A stretch of 19,778 nucleotides of DNA from CBDULQ01 sp965368115 (GTDB lineage Bacteria; Pseudomonadota; Gammaproteobacteria; SZUA-229), in contig CBDULQ010000041.1 in NCBI GenBank assembly GCA_965368115.1, positions 1 to 19,778 of the forward strand, in the 5' to 3' direction. Numbering within the stretch: the stretch's first letter is position 1; each line of letters opens with the position of its first letter. A model generated the notes under the pieces. The model was not told the origin of the DNA and made no database searches. It worked only from the letters and a program-made list of their open reading frames with translations. This document shows, in pieces, positions 1 through 7,245 of this stretch. The position numbers and the translations under genes are program-made.

Positions 1-1
1 G

Positions 2-2134
2 TACCGGGACAGCAATGGTGTATTGTTTCTATGGCAGCCAGGAGGTGGATCGCCAGCTTCGTCGACCGTTGAGTACAAGGCCAGGGAGCATGCTATCGAC
101 CTGTCTGGTAAGCAATACATCACTTTTGAAAACATGGAGGTTTTCGCTGCAAATATCGTAACAGATGATAACAGTCGAAATAATGTGCTAGAAAATATTA
201 CAGCCAGATACACAAGCCACTATGACCTTATCGGTGCCGCTCCCTGGGCACACGGTACTGACGACACGGGTGTGGTGTTGAAGGGGGAAGGTCATGTTTT
301 AAAAAACAGTGAGGTGGCATATTCGGCTGGAAACGGGGTATCGCTCTTTGGCACAGATCACAAAGTGATTAATAGTAAAATTCATGATGTGAATTATATG
401 GGCACGGATGCTGCCGGGATCTATACAACGAAAAAAAATGGTGTCGATTCCAGCAATATAGAAATCGCTTACAACGAATTGTTCAACGCGGGGCGAAGCC
501 TGGTTGTTCATCGCTATATCAGGAATAGTAGTATTCATCATAATCATATTCATCACTCCATGTTGCAAACGAGGGATGGTGGAGCGACTTATAGCTACGG
601 CTACCCTAATGACAGCGAAGGGACTGTAATTGCTTATAATATCGTGCATGATCATTATCCGTTCGGAGAGTCTGGGTCGCAGGGTACAGCGGTAGGTCTG
701 TATCTTGATAATGGAAGTGCCTCGTATATCGTGACGCGGAACATCGTTTATAACAGTTCTCATGCGATGATATTAAATACTCACCTGAACGATCAGAACC
801 ATCTGGTTATTAACAACACGCTGGTTGGCAACAAAATGGCCATTTCCTCCTGGGGTTCGGATGACGATCACAAAAACATGAATGGCACAGAGATTCTAAA
901 CAATTTACTGGTGGGTCCAGTTAATGTTTACCAGGCCAACTGGGATCAGGCGCAGAGTAATTTTCATATTAATAACGTTAGCGGTATCGGAAGTGTCGGT
1001 TTTGTCAATTATGCGGAGGGTGATTTGCGCATTCAGGCATCCTCACTGGCGTTGGATTATGCCACGAGTTCGGTGTACCCAAGCTATACGCTGGGTTATT
1101 CGGGTATTGCACCGGACGCGGGAGCGCTTGAATATGTGGAAAATTCTACTGCGGCAATAACGCCGGGAAATAATCGTATAGAGTCACGAGCACACCGCTT
1201 GCCCTATGGAAACGACCTGGAAATAAAGGGCGGACAGTTTGATGTGCTGGGACAGGGCGTGTCTTATCGGGATACAACCGTAGAAAATGTCGCCGAAACC
1301 TCGCAATGGGGCGGTATGCGTTTGAGAGAGTCTGTTGACGCCGTTAGTTCGGGTTTTCTGGGCTGGATTGCAGATGGCGAGTGGATTGAATATACCGTCT
1401 CTGTCGACGTTCCGGGTGACTACAGCATTCTGTTTAACGGGTTGACCGGAATGGATGCCAGTGACCGGATTAGTGTTGATGTATTAGAAGAGCAGGGTTA
1501 CCCCGAATTCAGGCATTTGGGTGATATCGAATCGTCGAATGCCAGCGTCGGGCTGGAGAACGTTTATTTGAACGGGGGTACTCAAATCATACGCTTATCA
1601 TTCAGTGGCGGTGGCTTTGGTTTTCTATCGTTCACTGTTTCACCGGATCAGCAAGCGTATATCGCGAATATCGATCTGGGCTCGACAACCCCTCTGACCC
1701 TGGTAGCCGGAAACTATGACGAGGGTGGGGAAGGTATTGCATACTATGACACCAGCCCTGGAAATGCGGCAGAGAATTCCTCCTGGGGTGGCATGAGGCT
1801 CGACGAGTCGGTCGATGCGGTAAGTTCCGGTTACCTGGGCTGGATTTCGGATGGAGAGTGGCTCGAATATACGATTAACGTATCGGATGCGGGGCTTTAT
1901 GATTTGTCGATTAATGGTCTTAGTGGCATGGATGCTGCGGACAGTGTCGCGTTCAAAGTCTTTGACAGTCAGACGGACCTGGATGGTAGGGCATTGGGCG
2001 TTATCGATAGCGGAAATAGCGCTGCAGGTCTGTCTGGAATTTATCTCAATGAAGGTTACCAGGTTATTCGCCTCGAAATGGTCGGTGGCGGTTTCGGTTT
2101 TCTGTCCTGTAGCTTAACGGCTTCCCAAAACTAA
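2..2134 (+). CDS. Right-handed beta-helix protein with two C-terminal CBM6-like modules (5' end cut by window)
   Basis: The reading frame is open from base 2 to the TAA at 2132-2134, so the real start and any signal peptide lie upstream of the window. The first part (about 90-1060) has the Asn/Ile/Val-rich turns of a right-handed parallel beta-helix, for example YITFENMEVF and IVYNSSHAMILNTH, as in pectate-lyase-like and related proteins. Two homologous modules follow, at about 1216-1655 and 1690-2131. Both carry the CBM6-type core (GGMRL, SVDAVSSG, GW-DGEW-EYT, NGL-GMDA, GGGFGFLS). CBM6 modules bind beta-glycans or marine polysaccharides. The likely role is an exported polysaccharide lyase or hydrolase, or a binding protein; I see no residues that fix the substrate or prove catalysis. 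The DNA is AT-richer than the other genes here, which may indicate transfer (inference). Confidence 0.85.
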   Translation, partial: YRDSNGVLFLWQPGGGSPASSTVEYKAREHAIDLSGKQYITFENMEVFAANIVTDDNSRNNVLENITARYTSHYDLIGAAPWAHGTDDTGVVLKGEGHVLKNSEVAYSAGNGVSLFGTDHKVINSKIHDVNYMGTDAAGIYTTKKNGVDSSNIEIAYNELFNAGRSLVVHRYIRNSSIHHNHIHHSMLQTRDGGATYSYGYPNDSEGTVIAYNIVHDHYPFGESGSQGTAVGLYLDNGSASYIVTRNIVYNSSHAMILNTHLNDQNHLVINNTLVGNKMAISSWGSDDDHKNMNGTEILNNLLVGPVNVYQANWDQAQSNFHINNVSGIGSVGFVNYAEGDLRIQASSLALDYATSSVYPSYTLGYSGIAPDAGALEYVENSTAAITPGNNRIESRAHRLPYGNDLEIKGGQFDVLGQGVSYRDTTVENVAETSQWGGMRLRESVDAVSSGFLGWIADGEWIEYTVSVDVPGDYSILFNGLTGMDASDRISVDVLEEQGYPEFRHLGDIESSNASVGLENVYLNGGTQIIRLSFSGGGFGFLSFTVSPDQQAYIANIDLGSTTPLTLVAGNYDEGGEGIAYYDTSPGNAAENSSWGGMRLDESVDAVSSGYLGWISDGEWLEYTINVSDAGLYDLSINGLSGMDAADSVAFKVFDSQTDLDGRALGVIDSGNSAAGLSGIYLNEGYQVIRLEMVGGGFGFLSCSLTASQN
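1216..2131 (+). repeat. Tandem duplication encoding two CBM6-like modules (period about 477 bp)
   Basis: Matching stretches lie about 477 bases (159 codons) apart, for example TGGGGCGG at 1307 and TGGGGTGG at 1784. The copies encode near-identical cores (WGGMRL, SVDAVSSG, LGWI-DGEW), but the DNA has diverged mostly at third codon positions. The duplication is therefore old and held by selection on the protein. Confidence 0.8.
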
Positions 2135-2818
2135 GCCTTGTGATCCTTATCGTCCCTGTGATGCAGGGGCGATAAGGTCTGATTGCTGGTGACATCCAGT
2201 GATCAATAAGCCGATGTGTCCTGCATCGGCATCCAGTCTGCTTGGTGGGCAGTCTTTTCTAGCAGATACTGATCGGGCGAAAGGTGTTGCTGCCCGGCAC
2301 CGTCCAGGAAAAATTCTTGCACCTGCACATTCGGCGATGGGGTGAATATCCCGTTATAACGAATGCTTCTGGTGCTTTCTCCCGTTTTCCCCGATTACTT
2401 TTGACTCAACGAACGCGTCGGAAGTAATCTCCCATGGGCTTCGGAAACGCCCCGTAAACAAAGACGTTAAACAACCGATTACAGGTCGATAAAAACCAGG
2501 TCGGCCTGGGAAGAAGTGTTCGTTCGCGTGACGTCAGTTTAAGAAAAAAACTGCGATCAGGTCGGCGGATGCGCTTTAAATCGGCATAAACGGAAGCGCG
2601 CAAATGCAGGTGTCTGCACGGTGCGCTTTATCGTTTTACCCGCCATGCGACAGGATAAATTTCCGGACAGGACGCTGAACACAGGCATGACCGAAGCGGT
2701 GTTGTGCATGCATTCACTCATCGAGCTGAACGATGTGTTGATGTATGGCGACCGTTGTTTTGTAACCATATATTTTTTAACCATAAGGGGTTGTCCCCGA
2801 CATCTGCAGGGTATGAAT
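2135..2818. other. Gene-free region of about 680 bases
   Basis: Nothing in this stretch looks like a convincing gene on either strand. The open frames are short (under about 75 codons), lack a good ribosome binding site and show no recognisable protein pattern. It holds the 2145-2177 hairpin, a second perfect 7-bp hairpin at 2210-2230 (GCCGATG, loop TGTCCTG, CATCGGC) and an AT-rich run near 2755-2785 that could hold the promoter of the next gene. It could also be the remains of a decayed gene; no homology was recognised by eye. Confidence 0.5.
2145..2177 (+). terminator. Strong hairpin after the beta-helix gene
   Basis: A 14-bp stem (CCTTATCGTCCCTG at 2145-2158 against CAGGGGCGATAAGG at 2164-2177, with one T-G wobble) encloses a 5-base loop, 10 bases after the stop codon. 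No T-tract follows, so it may act as an mRNA 3' stabiliser or a Rho-assisted end rather than a classical intrinsic terminator. Confidence 0.55.
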
Positions 2819-3223
2819 ATGAACGCTGTTTTTGTTGTATCCCGAAAAGGCCATGATCTCGGTTCATTCGATAATCAGGGCATTATGTTATTACTGTATC
2901 TGGATACCGTATCAAGTATTGGCGAAGAATATGGTCTGAGGCGGCTTGATGAGTGTGTGTATATTTCCGACGCAGACAAATTAGAGTTTCTGGGTGAGGC
3001 GGGGATGTCATCGGAACAGATTGCCGAGACCCGTTCGCCGTTGTGGATTGCGGCGAGTGAGGGGCTGGAACTTGTCGATGCCTATACCGAAAAGCTCAAC
3101 AGTCATCACTCGATCAACGACGGTACACGAGTTGGGGTGTTGCAGGAACTGGCACGGTTTCGGCTGATTTTCCAGGCCTTGGCGGAGTATCACGATGACT
3201 GGCGTTTCGAGTGCGCCCTATAA
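2819..3223 (+). CDS. Hypothetical protein, about 134 aa, family not recognised
   Basis: I do not recognise this protein. The frame stays open further upstream to 2621, but that part looks non-coding. The ATG at 2819 is chosen because GCAGG at 2806-2810 sits 8 bases upstream; the ATG at 2813 would leave only 2 bases. The product starts MNAVFVVSRKGHDLGSF, is soluble and acidic, and has no signal peptide or membrane segment. It appears mixed alpha/beta, with an N-terminal hydrophobic strand and helical stretches around LLLYLDTVSSIGEEYG, LWIAASEGLELVDAY and the C-terminal ARFRLIFQALAEYHDDW. It stands alone on the plus strand, with a hairpin directly after it. Function unknown. Confidence 0.65.
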   Translation: MNAVFVVSRKGHDLGSFDNQGIMLLLYLDTVSSIGEEYGLRRLDECVYISDADKLEFLGEAGMSSEQIAETRSPLWIAASEGLELVDAYTEKLNSHHSINDGTRVGVLQELARFRLIFQALAEYHDDWRFECAL

Positions 3224-3230
3224 TCGATAG

Positions 3231-3253
3231 CAGGTGGGCTGGTACTCCACCTG
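3231..3253 (+). terminator. Hairpin after the hypothetical gene
   Basis: A perfect 7-bp stem (CAGGTGG at 3231-3237, CCACCTG at 3247-3253) with a 9-base loop starts 7 bases after the stop codon. No T-run follows, so terminator function is only plausible. Confidence 0.4.
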
Positions 3254-3345
3254 TGTTGATGCAGTTCAAAGTAGGCAAGGTTACAGACGCCCCTTAATGG
3301 TGTCAGGCGATTTAGCCGTCCGGTGAACACTGAGCAGTTATATTT

Positions 3346-3386
3346 GCAGCCGCGACCTCATGCCTATATCCTGAACAGGCGGCTGC
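3346..3386. repeat. Inverted repeat in the leader of the transglutaminase-like gene
   Basis: GCAGCCGC (3346-3353) and GCGGCTGC (3379-3386) form a perfect 8-bp inverted repeat with a 25-base loop, about 75 bases before the start codon at 3461. It could fold in the mRNA leader or be chance; no regulator is suggested by it. Confidence 0.3.
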
Positions 3387-3460
3387 GGCGATACGGGCTT
3401 TCCGGTACCCGCAGCAGCGAACTCAATGCTTGTTCGACTCCGCCGGGAAGGAACTGAACC

Positions 3461-4258
3461 ATGTGGCTGCGTACCTGCTGTGATCTGGTATTCGATATCG
3501 AAATACCCACGCCTTTTATCCTGATGCTGCGTCCACGCAGTGGTGCTCAACAGTGGATTGCGCGTGAGGAGTACCGGTTGATGCCCAGTGTGCCGGTGTT
3601 CGAATTCACCGATTATTACGGCAATCTGTGTCAGCGGCTGGTGGCGCCACCGGGGCCTTTCGAAATCCACACCATTGCCGATGTAATGACCGCGGATCAG
3701 ATCGACCAGGCGCCTGGCGCGCCGTTTATCGAAGTGCAGTATCTGCCCGATTCGGTGCTCATTTACCTGCTACCCAGTCGTTATTGCGAATCAGAGCAGT
3801 TCCTGCAGATGGCGACTGAAATCACGGCCGGCCAGCAACTGGGTTATGACCAGGTGGCCGCGATCGAAGCCTGGTTACACAACACCATTCGTTACGAGCC
3901 GGGCACCAGCAATACGCCGGTATCTGCGGTCGATGTCAATTTGCGTCAGTCCGGCGTGTGCCGGGATCTGTCTCACCTGGGGATCGCCCTGTGTCGAAGC
4001 CTGAGCATTCCGGCGCGCCTGGTGGTCGGTTATCTGCACGGTCTGAAGCCGATGGACATGCACGCCTGGTTCGAGGCCTATGTCGGTGGGCGCTGGTATA
4101 CCTTTGACGCCACCCAGATGGATGCGCGACACGGCTACGTGACGGTCGGCTACGGTCGCGATGCCGCCGATGTGGCACTCTACAATCAGTTCGGCCCTTC
4201 GGTTTATCCCCGCGTGCATAGTGTCGATGTCCAGTTGATCGACCATGAAAACGATTGA
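3461..4258 (+). CDS. Transglutaminase-like (cysteine protease fold) family protein
   Basis: A 265-residue protein with an N-terminal beta-rich domain (about residues 1-115) and a C-terminal transglutaminase-like core. The catalytic triad is visible: Cys167 in SGVCRDLSHLGIALCR, His201 in DMHAWFEAYVGG and Asp216 in WYTFDAT, in the usual order and spacing. The PARLVVGYLHG stretch between them is also typical of the family. Bacterial members are mostly uncharacterised peptidases or amide-bond enzymes, and true protein crosslinking is not implied. There is no signal peptide, so it is probably cytoplasmic. The start is supported by GGAAGGA about 8 bases upstream of the ATG. The DUF2164 gene follows 89 bases later on the same strand and may be co-transcribed. 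Confidence 0.88.
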   Translation: MWLRTCCDLVFDIEIPTPFILMLRPRSGAQQWIAREEYRLMPSVPVFEFTDYYGNLCQRLVAPPGPFEIHTIADVMTADQIDQAPGAPFIEVQYLPDSVLIYLLPSRYCESEQFLQMATEITAGQQLGYDQVAAIEAWLHNTIRYEPGTSNTPVSAVDVNLRQSGVCRDLSHLGIALCRSLSIPARLVVGYLHGLKPMDMHAWFEAYVGGRWYTFDATQMDARHGYVTVGYGRDAADVALYNQFGPSVYPRVHSVDVQLIDHEND

Positions 4259-4347
4259 TGCCGGGGCACATGAATCATGTGGCTGAAATAAATATATTTC
4301 GATGCGACATCTAGAAGGTCGCCGAGGTTCCGGTTACAGGAGTATCT

Positions 4348-4602
4348 ATGTCAGAAATCGAATTCTCAAAGGACGAAAAAGACATCATCGTCAAAAAAAT
4401 CATCCTGTATTTTTCCGAAGAACTGGAGCAGAAGATGGGCCAGTTCGACGCACAGTTTCTGCTGGATTTCTTTGCCGAAGAGATCGGGCCTTATTTTTAC
4501 AACCGGGGTCTTTACGATGCCCAGTCAATCCTTGAAAAACGCATGGACGATGTTGCGGAAGCCATCTACGAGCTGGAGAAGGTTACGGAGTTTCGACGCT
4601 GA
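4348..4602 (+). CDS. DUF2164 family protein
   Basis: A small 84-residue protein matching DUF2164 along its length: an N-terminal I-F-KDEKD segment, then FDAQFLLDFFAEEIGPYFYNRGLYDA, then a helical C-terminus (ILEKRMDDVAEAIYELEKV). The FFAEEIGP-YN-G core is the family hallmark. The function of the family is unknown; the protein is acidic, helical and cytoplasmic. CAGGAG lies about 6 bases upstream of the ATG. It converges with the VTT-family gene on the minus strand, with about 97 bases between them. Confidence 0.88.
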   Translation: MSEIEFSKDEKDIIVKKIILYFSEELEQKMGQFDAQFLLDFFAEEIGPYFYNRGLYDAQSILEKRMDDVAEAIYELEKVTEFRR

Positions 4603-4699
4603 AAGGTTTCTGACCGTCGGACTTCGAGAGTGGGTACAAAATAATGCTGTCCGCGGTGTATGCCACCCTGAGGTTACGATAAAACCTGCTGTCTCTGCA

Positions 4700-5386
4700 T
4701 CATGACTTTTCGGAGTCGGTTACGGTTGCCCGGGGTTTTGCAATTGCGGTTCTTCTTGAAAATACAAACCAGCTCAGCCACAGGGTCAATGTTACGCCGA
4801 TTGCAGTCAATATGGCCGGCATGGGTTTGTCCAGGGAGCTGATCGAACCGGAATAGGTGACGATGAGCGCGTAGGGTATGGTGCCCAGGCTGTACATGGT
4901 TAAAAACCTGAAGAACGGCATGCGGGTTGCGCCGGCCAGACAACAACTGACTTCGGGCAGTATGGGCAATGCTCGGCAGATGATCAGCATGACCGGGCCG
5001 TATGCGGCGAAATTTTGCTGGATTTCGATCAGCCGCTGTTTGTCGTTGTAAACGTAATTCAATAACCTGAAGCCGTACACTCGGCTGATCACATAACCGG
5101 TGATGCCCGCCAGATACAATCCGGCCAGTGTCGCGGCAGCGCCCATCGGCCAGCCGAGAAAGAAGCCCGCTAGAATCGATACGGTCATTGTGGGAACCGC
5201 GATGAATAGATCGGAAAATAACAGACCGACAACGATGGCCGCGATATAAGCGGAATGGGTTTGCTGGGCCAGGGCCAGTGCTTCCTGAATGCCATCGATG
5301 GTGATGAGTCCAGTGGCTTTCACCATGACAAAGGTGGCTGCGAAGATCGCAGCCAGGATCAGCGCAATTTTAATCAGATCTTTCAT
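4700..5386 (-). CDS. VTT/TVP38 (DedA-like, SNARE-associated) membrane protein
   Basis: A 228-residue polytopic inner-membrane protein. An N-terminal hydrophobic segment (residues 4-24) is followed by the VTT core: a hydrophobic stretch with PTMTVSILAGFFLGWPMGA, then GYVISRVYGFRLL, then CRALPILPEVSCCLAGATRMPFFRF and a last membrane helix before a basic tail. The GFFLG-GA and R-LP motifs are typical of the TVP38/TMEM64/DedA superfamily, some members of which move phospholipid or undecaprenyl-phosphate across membranes; the substrate here is unknown. It is the last gene of a three-gene minus-strand operon and starts 7 bases after the DUF2141 stop, with its GAGG ribosome binding site across that junction. 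Confidence 0.85.
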   Translation of the reverse strand: MKDLIKIALILAAIFAATFVMVKATGLITIDGIQEALALAQQTHSAYIAAIVVGLLFSDLFIAVPTMTVSILAGFFLGWPMGAAATLAGLYLAGITGYVISRVYGFRLLNYVYNDKQRLIEIQQNFAAYGPVMLIICRALPILPEVSCCLAGATRMPFFRFLTMYSLGTIPYALIVTYSGSISSLDKPMPAILTAIGVTLTLWLSWFVFSRRTAIAKPRATVTDSEKS

Positions 5387-5393
5387 GGTGGCC

Positions 5394-5822
5394 TCAGTAA
5401 ACGATATGGATGCGGATATTGCCGTCTATCGGGCGTGTCATCATCGCATCCTTGAACGACGGCGGGCCGAAGCCGAGTTTTGCCCCGGATGAAAATCCGA
5501 GTCCCTCCGCGGGGATGATGCCGGTCCAGTTCTTGGTTACCGAGCCGGATACATCTTCATCATGATGAACCTTGATGGCGAACGAGGTATCCGGTATCTG
5601 AATATCGAATCGCGCCGTTGCCTGTGTGGCCGGAAGGTTGAATCGGGCTATGGCCTTTGCGTGGTCTTTCGGAAAGCCGTCCTCCAGAAAGACGTACACC
5701 ACGATATCGCCACCGCGCTCTGCCTGGATATCATGTATTGTCAGTTTTGCTGTTGACCATTCCATGCCATACACCGGGTGAGTGAATAAAAATATCAGCA
5801 GAGCCGTCGCTATGTTTTTCAT
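5394..5822 (-). CDS. DUF2141 family exported protein
   Basis: A 142-residue protein with a clear signal peptide (basic MKN start, hydrophobic core, likely cleavage near PVYG-MEW at about residue 19). The mature part is a beta-sandwich-like DUF2141 domain: a KAIARFNLP strand region, then the family signature HHDEDVSG and GIIPAEGLGFSSGA-GFGPPSFKDA. It is exported to the periplasm or beyond, and no enzymatic function is known for the family. It sits between the SDR gene (2-base gap) and the VTT gene (7-base gap), so translation of the three is probably coupled. Confidence 0.88.
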   Translation of the reverse strand: MKNIATALLIFLFTHPVYGMEWSTAKLTIHDIQAERGGDIVVYVFLEDGFPKDHAKAIARFNLPATQATARFDIQIPDTSFAIKVHHDEDVSGSVTKNWTGIIPAEGLGFSSGAKLGFGPPSFKDAMMTRPIDGNIRIHIVY

Positions 5823-5824
5823 AT

Positions 5825-6562
5825 TTAATACCTCCGCATGATTTTTCGGACGGTGGAGGGTGAAATTCTCATCAACAGGGGCAGCAGTTTTGCCTTGCCG
5901 ATGTATATTTCAGGTTGCTGTCGTTCGATGCCTCGGATGATTTGTGTTGCCGCACACGCGGCGGATATCTTGTTGCTGCCCCGGCCTTGAGTCATGGGTG
6001 TGTCGACCAGGGGCAGGATGACTTCCTGGACGCGCACCGGAGTATCCGCCAGTTGATAGCGCAGGCTCTGCGAGAAGCTATGAATGGCCGCTTTCGAAGC
6101 GCAGTAGATCGCAGACCGGGTCTTGGGCGCAAAAGCCAGTCCGGAGGAGATATTCACGATGGCCGCGGTGTTGTTTTGCTGTAGAAGATTGGGTAGCAGT
6201 AATGCGGTCAACCAGACGTGAGACAGGAAATTGACCGTCATTTCATATTCGATCGAATCGAAGGAAAAGTCATCGTCGAGCAAGGACGGTGTATATTGCA
6301 CGCCCGCATTATTGATCAGCATACTGATATCCGGATGGCGATCAGCGATTTTCGTCGCCACGGATTCGATCTGGGATCGAGAAGACAGATCGCAGGTATA
6401 AGTCGCGACGCTTTCATATTGTGTAACGAGCTGCTGCAGACGATTTTCATTGCGTGCAATGACCACCAGACGGTGTCCCCGGTCATGCAGTTGATCGAGC
6501 AACTGGTAACCGATACCCGATGTGCCGCCGCTGAGCAAAATAGTTTGCCTGGTATTTGACAT
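5825..6562 (-). CDS. SDR family NAD(P)-dependent oxidoreductase
   Basis: A 245-residue classical short-chain dehydrogenase. The cofactor motif is SGGTSGIG (residues 11-18, with Ser in place of the usual first Thr). NNAG is at 84-87, the active-site Asn at 111, Ser at about 139, and the catalytic YCASK has Tyr153 and Lys157. The C-terminal tail (LLPLLMRISPSTVRKIMRRY) is amphipathic and basic and may touch the membrane, as in several lipid-active SDRs (inference). Substrate unknown. It is the first gene of the minus-strand operon, divergent from the Crp/Fnr-type regulator 79 bases away. AGGTT lies about 6 bases upstream of the ATG. Confidence 0.92.
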   Translation of the reverse strand: MSNTRQTILLSGGTSGIGYQLLDQLHDRGHRLVVIARNENRLQQLVTQYESVATYTCDLSSRSQIESVATKIADRHPDISMLINNAGVQYTPSLLDDDFSFDSIEYEMTVNFLSHVWLTALLLPNLLQQNNTAAIVNISSGLAFAPKTRSAIYCASKAAIHSFSQSLRYQLADTPVRVQEVILPLVDTPMTQGRGSNKISAACAATQIIRGIERQQPEIYIGKAKLLPLLMRISPSTVRKIMRRY

Positions 6563-6621
6563 GTGTAACCTGTCGATTAGGAACGATATCGGGTATTTAA
6601 CGGTCTGAATCCTGTGTTGGC

Positions 6622-6637
6622 ATTAACCCGGGTTAAT
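6622..6637. promoter_or_regulatory. Perfect 16-bp palindrome, candidate Crp/Fnr-type operator
   Basis: ATTAACCCGGGTTAAT is fully self-complementary. It contains TTAAC-N4-GTTAA, the half-site length and spacing used by Fnr-type regulators (TTGAT-N4-ATCAA). It ends 4 bases before the start codon of the Crp/Fnr-type gene, within the 79-base gap shared with the divergent SDR operon. The natural reading is autoregulation combined with control of the operon; binding is not shown by the sequence alone. Confidence 0.65.
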
Positions 6638-6641
6638 ATTC

Positions 6642-7223
6642 ATGAATGAATTTTCTTTCGAAGATTTCATCGACAGGCTGGATCATCACAAGGTGCTGAA
6701 AAATCAGGCGATTAACCGGCATTATCAAGAAGGCGAGTATGTTTTTATCCAGGGCGGTGTCTGCAAGGATGTGTTCTGCATGCGGCGCGGATTGGTCAAG
6801 CTGTATTACAACACCCTTGAAGGGAAAGAATGGATCAAGTCGTTTGTACCCGATAAAGGGGTTATCGGCTCCAGGCATTCGCAGGTGCTGAATATGCCCA
6901 GCGCCTTTTCAGCCCAGTGTCTGGAAGATACCGAAGTGACGGTTTACCCCTATGAGCTGTTTCAGAAAGTCTGTTATGAAGACACGGAGCTAGTCCGTAT
7001 GTTTTTTGATTTCACCCAGTGGCTGGGTCTGAAAAAAGAGATACGGGAATACCAGCTGTTATGCCTGTCGGCTGAGGAGGCCTATGCCGAATTTCAGCGT
7101 ACATCCCCGGATCTTGTCAAACGGCTTACCCAGATCGATCTGGCCCGCTATCTGGGGATTACACCGATTGCGCTAAGCCGGATTAAAAAACGTTTGGAGA
7201 ACCGCACACTCGATCTGGTATGA
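6642..7223 (+). CDS. Crp/Fnr family transcriptional regulator
   Basis: A 193-residue regulator with an N-terminal cyclic-nucleotide-binding-like beta-roll (HYQEGEYVFIQGG-CK-VFCMRRGLVKLYY), a central dimerisation helix and a C-terminal helix-turn-helix (LTQIDLARYLGITPIALSRIKKRL, about residues 162-185). The phosphate-binding cassette of true cAMP receptors (GE-A, R-A/T) is not seen, so cAMP is an unlikely ligand. The Fnr N-terminal cysteine cluster is also absent, although isolated cysteines occur at about 41 and 47. The ligand is unknown. It is divergent from the SDR-DUF2141-VTT operon, which it probably regulates. There is no good Shine-Dalgarno site, because the palindrome occupies that position. 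Confidence 0.9.
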   Translation: MNEFSFEDFIDRLDHHKVLKNQAINRHYQEGEYVFIQGGVCKDVFCMRRGLVKLYYNTLEGKEWIKSFVPDKGVIGSRHSQVLNMPSAFSAQCLEDTEVTVYPYELFQKVCYEDTELVRMFFDFTQWLGLKKEIREYQLLCLSAEEAYAEFQRTSPDLVKRLTQIDLARYLGITPIALSRIKKRLENRTLDLV

Positions 7224-7229
7224 TGGCCG

Positions 7230-7245
7230 AATCGGGGTCCCGATT
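7230..7245. terminator. Short bidirectional hairpin between convergent genes
   Basis: AATCGGG (7230-7236) pairs with CCCGATT (7239-7245) in the 22-base gap between the converging regulator and MDR genes. The realistic fold has a 6-bp stem and 4-base loop. The T/A runs on either side are short, so activity is uncertain. Confidence 0.45.

Noticed and set aside
2406..2784. Short minus-strand frames in the empty zone (65 and 75 codons)
   Set aside because: No ribosome binding site, no recognisable motif and mutual overlap.
2621..2812. N-terminal extension of the hypothetical protein
   Set aside because: The translation is rich in Cys, Met and Arg with no protein pattern, while a ribosome binding site supports a start at 2819.
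6642..7223. Classical Fnr oxygen sensor or cAMP receptor
   Set aside because: The N-terminal cysteine cluster of Fnr and the cAMP phosphate-binding cassette are both missing.
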